Origin: an uncultured Alphaproteobacteria bacterium
GTDB lineage: Bacteria; Pseudomonadota; Alphaproteobacteria; RF32; CAG-239
Assembly (NCBI GenBank): GCA_944391505.1
Contig: CALXTV010000016.1
Coordinates: 1 to 41,923 of the forward strand
Direction: 5' to 3'
DNA: 41,923 nucleotides
Part shown: positions 23,119-31,231 of the stretch, piece by piece
How positions within the stretch are numbered: position 1 is the stretch's first letter
Layout: each line of letters begins with the position of its first letter
Position numbers and translations under genes: made by a program
Notes under the pieces: generated by a model
What the model saw: the letters and a program-made list of their open reading frames with translations, nothing else
Told to the model about the DNA's origin: nothing
The model's database searches: none

Positions 23119-26100
23119 ATGTCTGACGTTAAGATGAAAATGATGGACGGTAACGAAGCCGCAGCTTCCGTTGCCCACCGCATGAACGAAGTCTGCGTAA
23201 TTTACCCGATTACCCCGTCGTCACCGATGGGCGAATGGGCCGATGCGTGGTCTGCGGCTAAACAGAAGAACCTCTGGGGCGTCGTTCCCGAAGTTCAGGA
23301 AATGCAGTCCGAAGCCGGTGCTGCCGGCGCCTGCCACGGTTCAATCCAGGCCGGTGCGCTGACCACCACCTTCACCGCTTCTCAGGGCTTGCTTCTGATG
23401 ATTCCGAACATGTACAAGATCGCCGGTGAGCTTTCGCCGTTTGTCATGCATGTCGCCGCCCGTTCTCTGGCCTACCATGCTCTGTCCATTTTCGGTGACC
23501 ATACCGACGTCATGTCCTGCCGTCAGACCGGTTTTGCCATGCTGTGCTCCAATTCCGTTCAGGAAGCTCACGACTTCGCGGCCATTGCCCAGACGTCCAC
23601 GCTGCGCTCCCGCGTTCCGTTCATGCACTTCTTTGACGGTTTCCGCACTTCGCACGAAATCAAAAAAATCAAAGTTCTGTCCGACGATGACCTCCGCGCC
23701 ATGTTGGAAGGCGTAAACTACCAGTTCAACGCCGAACATGCTCTGCGTCCGGAAGCTCCGGTCATCCGCGGTACGGCTCAGAACCCGGACGTTTTCTTCC
23801 AGGGACGCGAAGCCTGCAATCCTTTCTACAATAAGGTTGAAGGCATTGTTCAGGAAGAAATGGATAAGTTTGCCAAAATCTCCGGCCGCAAATACAACGT
23901 TGTTGATTATGTCGGTGCCGCCGATGCCGAACAGGTTATCGTCATCATGGGTTCCGGCGCCGAAACGGTCGAAGAAACCATCAATTATCTCAATGCCAAC
24001 GGTGGCAAATACGGTCTGGTCAAAGTTCGCCTGTATCGTCCTTTCCCGACCAAGTCTTTCCTGAAGGCTTTGCCGAAATCCGTCAAGGTTGTCAACGTTT
24101 TGGATCGTACCAAAGAGTCCGGTTCCATCGGCGAACCGTTGTATCTTGACGTCGTTGCCACACTGACACAGGCTTTTGCCAACAACGAAATCTCTTCGAT
24201 GCCGCGTATTTTCGGCGGTCGTTACGGTCTGTCGTCCAAAGAATTTACGCCGGGCATGGTCAAAGCCGTTTACGACAACGGTGCTTCGGCCAAACCGATT
24301 AACGGTTTTTCGGTCGGCATTACCGACGACGTCAGCAAAACCTCGCTGCCGTTTGACGATTCGATTGACACCGAACCCAAAGACGTTGTTCGTGCCGTAT
24401 TCTTCGGCCTGGGTGCAGACGGTACCGTCGGCGCCAACAAAAACTCGATTAAGATTATTGCTGAAGACGCCGGCAAATACGGTCAGGGTTATTTCGTCTA
24501 TGACTCTCGCAAATCCGGCTCGATGACAACATCGCACCTGCGTTTCTCGGACAACCCGATTAAAGCCGCTTACCTGATTAACAAGGCTGACTTTGTCGCC
24601 TGCCACCAGTTCCCGTTCATGAGCAAGGTTGATATTCTGAAAATCGCCAAACCGGGCGCAACCTTCCTGCTGAACGCACCGTACAAGGCCGACGAAGTAT
24701 GGGATCACCTCCCGATTGAAGTTCAGGAAGAAATCATTAACAAAAAACTGAACTTCTACACCATCAATGCTGTTGAAGTTGCCCGAGAAACCGGCATGGG
24801 TCAGCGCATCAATACCGTTATGCAGACCTGCTTCTTCGCAATCTCCAACATCCTGCCCAAGGACGAGGCCATTGCGCAGATTAAGAATGCCATTAAGAAA
24901 ACCTACAGCAAAAAAGGCGATGCCATTGTTCAGAAAAATTTCCAGGCTGTTGACGCTTCTCTGGAGCATCTGCACAAGGTTGAATATCCGTCTTCCGTCA
25001 CGTCCAAATTCCACCGTCAGCTTCCGGTTCCGGCCGATGCTCCGGAATTTGTCAGAAAAGTTACCGGCGAAATCATTGCCGACCGCGGCAACGAGCTTCC
25101 GGTTTCTGCTTTTGAGGCGGTTGTCGACGGCACCTGGCCGACCGGCACGACCAAATATGAAAAGCGCTGCATTGCTACCGAAATTCCGGTTTGGGATCCC
25201 GATACCTGCATTCAGTGCGGCAAATGCTCGCTGGTCTGCCCGCACGGCGTTATCCGCATGAAAGTTGCCGACGAAGCAGAGTTAAAAGACGCTCCGCGCG
25301 GCTTCAAGTCTGCACCTTACAAAGGCAAAGAATTTGCCGGCAAACAGTTCATCTGGCAGATGTCGCCCGAAGACTGCACCGGCTGCGGAATCTGCGTCAG
25401 CGCCTGCCCGGCCAAGAACAAAGCAGATCCGTCCAAGAAAGCAATCAATATGGATCATATCGAAAACCATCTGGACGAACAGAAAGCCTGCTGGAAGTTC
25501 TTTGAAACCCTGCCGTACGTAAAACGTACCGAAGTTGCCAAGAATCTTCCGAAGACCACACAGATGATTCAGCCGTTGTTTGAATTCTCCGGTGCCTGCG
25601 CAGGCTGCGGCGAAACCCCGTACATCAAACTGCTGACCCAGTTGTTCGGTGACCGCATGGTTGTTGCCAACGCAACCGGCTGCTCTTCGATTTACTCCGG
25701 CAACCTGCCGACCACGCCTTACACCAAAGACGAAAAAGGCCATGGACCGGCTTGGGCAAACTCGCTGTTTGAAGACAACGCCGAATTCGGCCTGGGTATG
25801 AGATTCTCCATCGACCAGCAAACCAAATTTGCCCGCACCCTGCTTGAGGGCTTAAAGGACAAAGTCGGCGAACTGGCAGACAAGATTCTGAACAATCCGC
25901 AGTCTACCGATGTTGAGATTGACGATCAGCGCGCCAATGTCAAAGCGCTGCGCGACAAACTGGCCGGCATCAGCACCCCCGAAGCCAAATCCCTGTCCAA
26001 ACTGGCTGATTACCTGATTAAGAAGTCGGTATGGATTCTGGGCGGCGACGGCTGGGCATACGATATCGGTTTCGGTGGTCTGGATCATGCCATCGCTTCC

Positions 26101-26685
26101 GGCAAAAACATCAATATTCTGGTTATGGATACGGGAGTTTACTCCAACACCGGCGGCCAGCAGTCCAAGGCAACCCCGATGGGTGCTTCCGCTAAATTTG
26201 CGACAGCCGGTAAATCTTTACCGAAGAAAGATTTGGGCATGATTGCCATGTCTTACGGCAACGTTTACGTCGCTCAGGTTGCTTTCGGCGCCAACGATAC
26301 ACAGCTGATTAAGGCTCTGAACGAGGCTGAGGCTTATGACGGCCCGTCCATCGTCATCGCCTATTCGCATTGTATCGCACAGGGCTTCAACCTTGCCGAC
26401 GGTCTGGAACACCAGAAAGCCGCCGTCGATACCGGTTCTTGGCCGCTGTATCGTTACAATCCGGAAAACATCGCTCAGGGCAAAGCACCTCTGACTTTGG
26501 ATTCCAAAGCGCCGAGCAAACCGTTGTCCGATTATATGTCAAACGAAACGCGTTTCCAGGTCGTCAACAAGATGAACCCCGAACGTTATGAGACCCTGTT
26601 GAACAAGGCTCAGGAAAACGTTAAGGAAAAGCGTTCTCTGTATGAACATATGGCCGAGTTTGCCATTAAAGAAGGTGCCGAATAA
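23119..26685 (+). CDS. nifJ: Pyruvate:ferredoxin (flavodoxin) oxidoreductase
   Basis: 1188 residues, the full single-chain length. It converts pyruvate and CoA to acetyl-CoA and CO2, passing electrons to ferredoxin or flavodoxin. Pyruvate-binding motif YPITPSSPMGE (29-39); two 4Fe-4S ferredoxin clusters, CIQCGKCSLVC (C697, C700, C703, C707) and CTGCGICVSAC (C753, C756, C759, C763); a third cluster site CAGCGE (C827, C830) with ATGCSSIY; TPP-binding GGDGWAYDIGFGG (975-987) and YSNTGGQQS. Codon use is strongly biased, suggesting high expression. GAGG precedes the ATG and a strong terminator follows, so it is monocistronic. It implies fermentative or anaerobic metabolism. Confidence 0.98.
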   Translation: MSDVKMKMMDGNEAAASVAHRMNEVCVIYPITPSSPMGEWADAWSAAKQKNLWGVVPEVQEMQSEAGAAGACHGSIQAGALTTTFTASQGLLLMIPNMYKIAGELSPFVMHVAARSLAYHALSIFGDHTDVMSCRQTGFAMLCSNSVQEAHDFAAIAQTSTLRSRVPFMHFFDGFRTSHEIKKIKVLSDDDLRAMLEGVNYQFNAEHALRPEAPVIRGTAQNPDVFFQGREACNPFYNKVEGIVQEEMDKFAKISGRKYNVVDYVGAADAEQVIVIMGSGAETVEETINYLNANGGKYGLVKVRLYRPFPTKSFLKALPKSVKVVNVLDRTKESGSIGEPLYLDVVATLTQAFANNEISSMPRIFGGRYGLSSKEFTPGMVKAVYDNGASAKPINGFSVGITDDVSKTSLPFDDSIDTEPKDVVRAVFFGLGADGTVGANKNSIKIIAEDAGKYGQGYFVYDSRKSGSMTTSHLRFSDNPIKAAYLINKADFVACHQFPFMSKVDILKIAKPGATFLLNAPYKADEVWDHLPIEVQEEIINKKLNFYTINAVEVARETGMGQRINTVMQTCFFAISNILPKDEAIAQIKNAIKKTYSKKGDAIVQKNFQAVDASLEHLHKVEYPSSVTSKFHRQLPVPADAPEFVRKVTGEIIADRGNELPVSAFEAVVDGTWPTGTTKYEKRCIATEIPVWDPDTCIQCGKCSLVCPHGVIRMKVADEAELKDAPRGFKSAPYKGKEFAGKQFIWQMSPEDCTGCGICVSACPAKNKADPSKKAINMDHIENHLDEQKACWKFFETLPYVKRTEVAKNLPKTTQMIQPLFEFSGACAGCGETPYIKLLTQLFGDRMVVANATGCSSIYSGNLPTTPYTKDEKGHGPAWANSLFEDNAEFGLGMRFSIDQQTKFARTLLEGLKDKVGELADKILNNPQSTDVEIDDQRANVKALRDKLAGISTPEAKSLSKLADYLIKKSVWILGGDGWAYDIGFGGLDHAIASGKNINILVMDTGVYSNTGGQQSKATPMGASAKFATAGKSLPKKDLGMIAMSYGNVYVAQVAFGANDTQLIKALNEAEAYDGPSIVIAYSHCIAQGFNLADGLEHQKAAVDTGSWPLYRYNPENIAQGKAPLTLDSKAPSKPLSDYMSNETRFQVVNKMNPERYETLLNKAQENVKEKRSLYEHMAEFAIKEGAE

Positions 26686-26701
26686 GCTCCGTCTTTAACA
26701 A

Positions 26702-26737
26702 AAAAAACCTCTCACCCTTACCGGTGAGAGGTTTTTT
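26702..26737. terminator. Terminator of nifJ
   Basis: Perfect 15-bp stem AAAAAACCTCTCACC / GGTGAGAGGTTTTTT with a 6-nt loop and a T-run. Confidence 0.95.
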
Positions 26738-26778
26738 CTTTGTCACAAAAAGTTCACAAATAATTTTATACAAAATAT

Positions 26779-26807
26779 TTGACAAAAATTTCCGAATATG
26801 GTATATT
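26779..26807 (+). promoter_or_regulatory. Sigma-70 type promoter
   Basis: TTGACA (26779-26784), exactly 17 bp, TATATT (26802-26807), followed 34 bp later by the small gene at 26842. A consensus -35 box. Confidence 0.8.
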
Positions 26808-26841
26808 TTTTTCATAATCAACCCAGCAAGGAGAAAACATT

Positions 26842-27150
26842 ATGACCCCGACCCAGTATAATAAACCTCTCCACCAGGAACGTCCCCGCAAGATGTACTA
26901 TCAGCTGCCGCAGGAACATAAAGAAGTTGTCAGCCTGATGGCCGAACTCTACATTCAGAAAGCGCTCGCACGCGGCGAAAAAGTAGAACAATACCAGAAA
27001 TTTGATTTATACAATTACTTAAGCAACAAATATTCCGACGCCGACTTGGACAAAAAGCATAAAGAGTTATCCAAGAACCGGCAGCAATACAGCGAACAGC
27101 AACGCTACCAGATAAACAACAGTTTATATAACCCCATCGGAAGAAACTGA
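26842..27150 (+). CDS. Small soluble protein of unknown function
   Basis: 102 residues, no signal peptide or membrane segment, rich in Gln, Lys and Tyr. Recognisable blocks are YYQLPQEHKEVVSLMAELYI, QKFDLYNYLSNKYSDADL and HKELSKNRQQY. Probably helical. No family recognised. It has its own near-consensus promoter, an AGGAG ribosome site and a terminator, so it is a real and probably well-expressed single gene. Confidence 0.8.
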   Translation: MTPTQYNKPLHQERPRKMYYQLPQEHKEVVSLMAELYIQKALARGEKVEQYQKFDLYNYLSNKYSDADLDKKHKELSKNRQQYSEQQRYQINNSLYNPIGRN

Positions 27151-27154
27151 TTTC

Positions 27155-27183
27155 AAAGCCCCGCTAAACCGGGGCTTTATTTT
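27155..27183 (+). terminator. Terminator of the 102-residue gene
   Basis: AAAGCCCCG / CGGGGCTTT stem with a 6-nt loop, then ATTTTT, directly after the stop codon. Confidence 0.9.
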
Positions 27184-27200
27184 TGCCTCTGGTTCAAAAA

Positions 27201-27235
27201 AAAACGCAGTGTTTTTTACAAAACAACTGCGTTTT
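27201..27235 (-). terminator. Terminator of the 71-residue gene
   Basis: AAAACGCAGT / ACTGCGTTTT stem; on the minus strand it is followed by a long T-run. It ends the small gene at 27254-27469. Confidence 0.85.
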
Positions 27236-27253
27236 CATAACCGACCGTATAAC

Positions 27254-27469
27254 TCAGACGTTTAACCCGTAATGAACAAGTATTTGACGCATACGTTCAT
27301 AGTCCAGATTTTGTTCGGCCGAGAGTTTTCCCTGCGTAAGCTGCAGATTTTTCAACTTGCAAAACTCCCTGCGCATTTTTTTTATTTCCTCTCCGGAATA
27401 AGAAACATGTGAACTCGAAACCCGGTTAAACTTTTTTCCGGCACAAACATTAATAATAGAATTTTTCAT
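27254..27469 (-). CDS. Small protein of unknown function
   Basis: 71 residues, basic, no membrane segment. Visible blocks: SHVSYSGEEIKKMRREFCKL and SAEQNLDYERMRQILVHYG, the second looking like a short helical motif. No clear Shine-Dalgarno sequence precedes the ATG; the region upstream is very AT-rich. The strong terminator 19 bp downstream in the correct orientation supports a real gene. Confidence 0.55.
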   Translation of the reverse strand: MKNSIINVCAGKKFNRVSSSHVSYSGEEIKKMRREFCKLKNLQLTQGKLSAEQNLDYERMRQILVHYGLNV

Positions 27470-27679
27470 AACTGAAAAAAAATTTAAATTAATAAATCCA
27501 AAAAACTAATCTCGATTTCGCCAATCTATCATCTTTTCTCATATTGTAAATATCTTTTGTCAAAAAAAGCACATTATTTCACTAAAAACAAATTTTTCTG
27601 TTGCAAATACGACCACAAAAGGTTATGTTGTTTAGACAAAATATTATAAAATTTTAGTAATTATTCTAAATCTCTGCTT

Positions 27680-28456
27680 ATGGAAATGAAATACTTACGA
27701 CCGACCGACGATTTCTGTATGCTCAAATCGTGGTCTGCGGCAAAAAAAGAATTTGCCCAAAAGGGTTATTACGGAAAGGTCGTTCTGGGCTTAACCCAAT
27801 TGAACCGCACCGAACCGTTATCCAAACTTTTCATCGGAGAGGCTCCGCCGGAGCAGTTGCGAGTAATCCAATGGATCTGCTATGCAGGAACACAGGGCGT
27901 CGTCACCATCCCCGCTTTTTATCACAAAGAGAGTTATGCGCCATACAAGGACATTCACCTGCTCTGTGAAATTCCCGCGGGAACGACTTTCGTCTGTGAC
28001 GAGGAAATCTTCTGTTTCGAACATGAAGCCGTCGAAATTGACGGGCAAAAGCTTGAGGATTGGACCATTTTTTCTCTTGCCTACATCGACAATGAAGAAA
28101 TGGCCAAATTTATCGCCATGGTCTGGGGTGAAAAACCGCTCAGCGCCACGCTGAACAAATGCACCATCATCAACAACGGTATGCTTAACACCGAATTTTC
28201 CAAAAGCGAAAACTATGTCATTCCGGTTTGGAACATCAGGTGCGAGGCAAACAATTTCCGCCTGTTGGCCGCCTTTACCGAAGATTATGTATTGTTCGGC
28301 ATGTACGACTTCAACACCCTCAACTGGCAGCCTGTTCCGCCCGGCAAAGGCTTTATGCGCGACAGAAAGTATTATGTCGTTTCCGATTCTCCGGACAAAG
28401 GCTACTGTTTTAAAGAAAGCATGTACCTGTCTTTCAGCGAAAAACCGTCTCCCTGA
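27680..28456 (+). CDS. Protein of unknown function
   Basis: 258 residues, soluble, no signal peptide. Mixed alpha/beta appearance with several aromatic and cysteine residues (FCMLKSW, QWICYAGTQGVVTIPAF, HLLCEIPAGTTFVCDEEIF, AKFIAMVWGE, AFTEDYVLFGMYDFNTLNW). I recognise no family. No Shine-Dalgarno sequence precedes the ATG and a second in-frame ATG lies 6 bp later, so the start is uncertain. A near-palindrome (TTGTTTAGACAA) lies about 40 bp upstream. The upstream 27470-27679 stretch is otherwise AT-rich and featureless. Confidence 0.75.
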   Translation: MEMKYLRPTDDFCMLKSWSAAKKEFAQKGYYGKVVLGLTQLNRTEPLSKLFIGEAPPEQLRVIQWICYAGTQGVVTIPAFYHKESYAPYKDIHLLCEIPAGTTFVCDEEIFCFEHEAVEIDGQKLEDWTIFSLAYIDNEEMAKFIAMVWGEKPLSATLNKCTIINNGMLNTEFSKSENYVIPVWNIRCEANNFRLLAAFTEDYVLFGMYDFNTLNWQPVPPGKGFMRDRKYYVVSDSPDKGYCFKESMYLSFSEKPSP

Positions 28457-28472
28457 TCGGACACGGTTTTTC
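28439..28472. terminator. Bidirectional terminator overlapping a stop codon
   Basis: GAAAAACCG / CGGTTTTTC stem, beginning inside the 3' end of the 258-residue gene and lying 6 bp from the stop of the convergent peptidase gene. A T-run follows on the plus strand. Confidence 0.75.
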
Positions 28473-28477
28473 TTTTT

Positions 28478-29599
28478 TTATTTCAGATTTTCCGGATTCA
28501 AGACTTCCAGCTCCGGCAGAACAAACCGCCCGTCTTTGCGGACTAGAACGTCATCAAACCAGATTTCGCCGCCGCCGTGTTCCGCGTCCTGCATCTGGAT
28601 TAAATCCCAGTGATTGGCGGAACGGTTGCCGTTAAACGCATGTTCATAGGCGTTGCCGATGGCCATATGAAAAGAACCGCCGATTTTTTCATCGAACAAA
28701 ATGTCCAAAATCGGATGCGTTATATACGGATTCACGCCCAGCGCAAATTCGCCCATATAGCGAGAACCCTCGTCCGTATCCAAAATTTTCTGAAACAGCT
28801 CGTCGTTAACCTGCGACGAAGCCCGTACAATCCGCCCTTTTTCAAATTCTAGCCGAATACGCGAAAACACAGAACCGTGATAAGCGCTGTCGGTATTAAA
28901 TTGTACATAACCGCTGATAGAGTCCTTAACCGGCGCCGTATAAACCTCCCCGTCGGGAATATTGTACTTTCCGTCACTTTTGACCGCGGGAATTCCTTTT
29001 ATTGAAAATTCCAGATGCGTGTCGGGTGCAATAATTTTTACCCGGTCCGTCTTTTCCATCAGTTTCTGCAAATTGGTCATTGCCGCCCCCAGCTTACGAT
29101 AGTCAAGCAGACAAGCCTCAAAATAAAAATCTTCAAAATCTTTCAGCGACATTTTAGACATCGCCGCCATTGTCACGTTCGGATAACGCATAACGCACCA
29201 GCGTTTGTTCAGCCGCACGCGGGTATGCACCGTTTCCCAAAAACATTTGGCCCAAAGCGCATTCTTTTCCGCCGGCAGTTCGGAAAGCGCAAAAATATCG
29301 TCAAAACCGCGGATACCGACATATCCGTCACAGCTTTCCATCAGGCCCTTGTGCATTTCGGCATAGGCCTTAATCTGCGCTTCGTCCGCATTACGCAAAA
29401 AATCGCGGATAAAAGCGTTGTCGTTGCGGTAATAGAACGGCACACCGCCGGCACGTGCCACCGCGGCAATCACTTCTTCAAACAGCGGCTGCGCCGAATT
29501 GCCGAAACATTCCACATAAATTCGTTCGCCTTTCTGCACACCGATTGAATAATTGACCACGTTTTCGGCCAGCCTGACAATTCTTTCGTCTCTTTTCAT
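28478..29599 (-). CDS. Aminopeptidase, M29 family
   Basis: 373 residues. M29 (thermophilic aminopeptidase / AmpS / PepS) enzymes are metal-dependent aminopeptidases. Family blocks: VQKGERIYVECFGNSAQPL, YVGIRGFDD, RWCVMRYPN, an acidic site at LGVNPYIT, and the metal-binding C-terminus with SFHMAIGNAY and NHWDLIQMQD, ending EIWFDDVLV. The ATG at 29599 has GGAG 10 nt upstream; an upstream TTG (29620) is inside the M17 gene and is unlikely. It starts 4 bp after the M17 gene stops, so the two aminopeptidases form an operon for peptide turnover. Confidence 0.9.
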   Translation of the reverse strand: MKRDERIVRLAENVVNYSIGVQKGERIYVECFGNSAQPLFEEVIAAVARAGGVPFYYRNDNAFIRDFLRNADEAQIKAYAEMHKGLMESCDGYVGIRGFDDIFALSELPAEKNALWAKCFWETVHTRVRLNKRWCVMRYPNVTMAAMSKMSLKDFEDFYFEACLLDYRKLGAAMTNLQKLMEKTDRVKIIAPDTHLEFSIKGIPAVKSDGKYNIPDGEVYTAPVKDSISGYVQFNTDSAYHGSVFSRIRLEFEKGRIVRASSQVNDELFQKILDTDEGSRYMGEFALGVNPYITHPILDILFDEKIGGSFHMAIGNAYEHAFNGNRSANHWDLIQMQDAEHGGGEIWFDDVLVRKDGRFVLPELEVLNPENLK

Positions 29600-29603
29600 T
29601 TCA

Positions 29604-31091
29604 TTATTTCTCCGTTCCAAGATTTTTAAGATATTGGTTCAACAGCTGCACGCCGAAACCTGTTGCTCCTTTCGGACACAATTCCGTATCCTCACCGGCA
29701 ATTTCCATATCGGCCATGTCAATATGCGCCCAACTGACCCCTTTTTTGATGTACCGCTGCAAAAAAGCTGCCGCCTGCGACCCGTCGCCGACATTTTTGC
29801 CGACATTTTTCATATCCGCAACATCGGAGTTTATCCATTTGTCAAACGTTTCGTTCAACGGCAGTTCCCATAAAGGCTCGCCGCATTCGACGCCGCTTTC
29901 GGTTAACGCGCGGATCAGCTTTTTGTCATTGCCGAAAATCCCCGCATATTGTCCGGCCAGCGCATAGGCAACCGAACCTGTCAACGTTGCAATATCAATT
30001 ATCCGCGCCGGTTTAAAACGTTCCTGCGCATACCAGAGCAAATCAGCCAGCAACAGACGTCCCTCACCGTCCGTATCCGTCACTTCCACCGTCTGCCCCG
30101 ACATCGACCGGATAACGTCAAACGGATGTAGAGCCTTCCCTGAAGGCATGTTTTCCACCAATCCGACCACAGCCGCCACATTAATTACCCGGCGCTCCAG
30201 AGCAATAGACTTCATCGTCGCGGCAACGGCGGCGGCTCCTGCCATGTCCGCATACATATTTGCCAGATTTTTGCGATCTTTCAGATTAATGCCGCCGGCA
30301 TCATAGGTAACGCCCTTGCCGACCAGAACCACATCTGTCTCTTTACGACGCTTGTCGCCGTGCCAGACGATCACACCGACCCGGGGCTTGGCCTCGGAAC
30401 CTTTGGCAACCTCCAGCAGCATATTAAAATCCTGCTTACGGAGTTCCTTTTCATCCAGAATATCCACATCAAGCTTCAAATACCGCAGCCGCTCCACGTC
30501 CGCGGCAAAAGCTTCCGGGGTCAGAAAATTGGCCGGTTCGTTAACCAAATCGCGGGCATAACGCACCGCATTTGCCAGCGAGGCCATATCCACGAAATTA
30601 TCCAGCGAAATCTCTCCCTTTCCGACGCTGTCAAAATAAACTTTTTCCAAAGCGGGATATTCTTCCGCCGGTTTTTTGGTAAAATACTTGTCAAAGCGAT
30701 ATGAACCGAGCAGCATGCCGAAAGCAAAATTATGCGCAACTTCCTCCTTACTCAGACCGCACCCTTTAACGTCGTCAACCCAGAACTTCGCCACCCTGTT
30801 TTTGGCCAGTTTCCGTACCAGACTGCCGCCGACTTTCCGTAGATCAAGCTTCCGGGGACGGCAGCCTAAGCCAACCGCCATCAGCCGCCCCTTGGATGAA
30901 TAGGTCTCGACTGTCGTTCCGCTTTTTCCCTGAAAATTTTCGGCCTTAATCGCTCGTTGCAAAAGCCGACATTCTTCTTTGTCCAGAAAACATGTATATT
31001 CCGAGTCGCAAAATCGCTGTTTTTCGGCCAGTCCGATAACTTTCACATCACACTTTTCCGTGCATTTTCGGTTAAAAACGATTTCAAGCAT
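29604..31091 (-). CDS. pepA: Leucyl aminopeptidase, M17 family
   Basis: 495 residues. M17 enzymes are two-metal cytosolic aminopeptidases that form hexamers. Metal ligands can be seen in VGKGVTYDAGGINL (Lys and Asp), MYADMAGAAAV (Asp) and DTDGEGRLLLAD (Asp and Glu). The last is NTDAEGRLVLAD in most members, so one Ala is Gly here. DIATLTGS and KGATGFGVQLL follow as expected. The N-terminal domain is diverged. The ATG at 31091 has GGGAGAG upstream; an extended frame to 31148 was rejected. First gene of the pair with the M29 peptidase. Confidence 0.92.
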   Translation of the reverse strand: MLEIVFNRKCTEKCDVKVIGLAEKQRFCDSEYTCFLDKEECRLLQRAIKAENFQGKSGTTVETYSSKGRLMAVGLGCRPRKLDLRKVGGSLVRKLAKNRVAKFWVDDVKGCGLSKEEVAHNFAFGMLLGSYRFDKYFTKKPAEEYPALEKVYFDSVGKGEISLDNFVDMASLANAVRYARDLVNEPANFLTPEAFAADVERLRYLKLDVDILDEKELRKQDFNMLLEVAKGSEAKPRVGVIVWHGDKRRKETDVVLVGKGVTYDAGGINLKDRKNLANMYADMAGAAAVAATMKSIALERRVINVAAVVGLVENMPSGKALHPFDVIRSMSGQTVEVTDTDGEGRLLLADLLWYAQERFKPARIIDIATLTGSVAYALAGQYAGIFGNDKKLIRALTESGVECGEPLWELPLNETFDKWINSDVADMKNVGKNVGDGSQAAAFLQRYIKKGVSWAHIDMADMEIAGEDTELCPKGATGFGVQLLNQYLKNLGTEK

Positions 31092-31163
31092 AAAAAATCT
31101 CTCCCAAACCGCAACTTTTTGCAGATTATACACAGAAATAAATAACAAAACCCTAATTTAAAC

Positions 31164-31192
31164 TGGTCAAATTAAAAAAAATAATGTAAAAT
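31164..31192 (+). promoter_or_regulatory. Possible promoter of the HNH gene
   Basis: TGGTCA (31164-31169), 17 bp, TAAAAT (31187-31192), 40 bp before the TTG start of the HNH-motif gene. The -35 matches 4 of 6 consensus bases. Confidence 0.4.
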
Positions 31193-31231
31193 TTGGACAA
31201 AATAAAAATTTTCTGACAAACGAGAAAAGTT

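Noticed and set aside
23341..25245. 634-codon open frame antisense to nifJ
   Set aside because: It is a shadow caused by strong codon bias in nifJ; no ribosome site or family motif.
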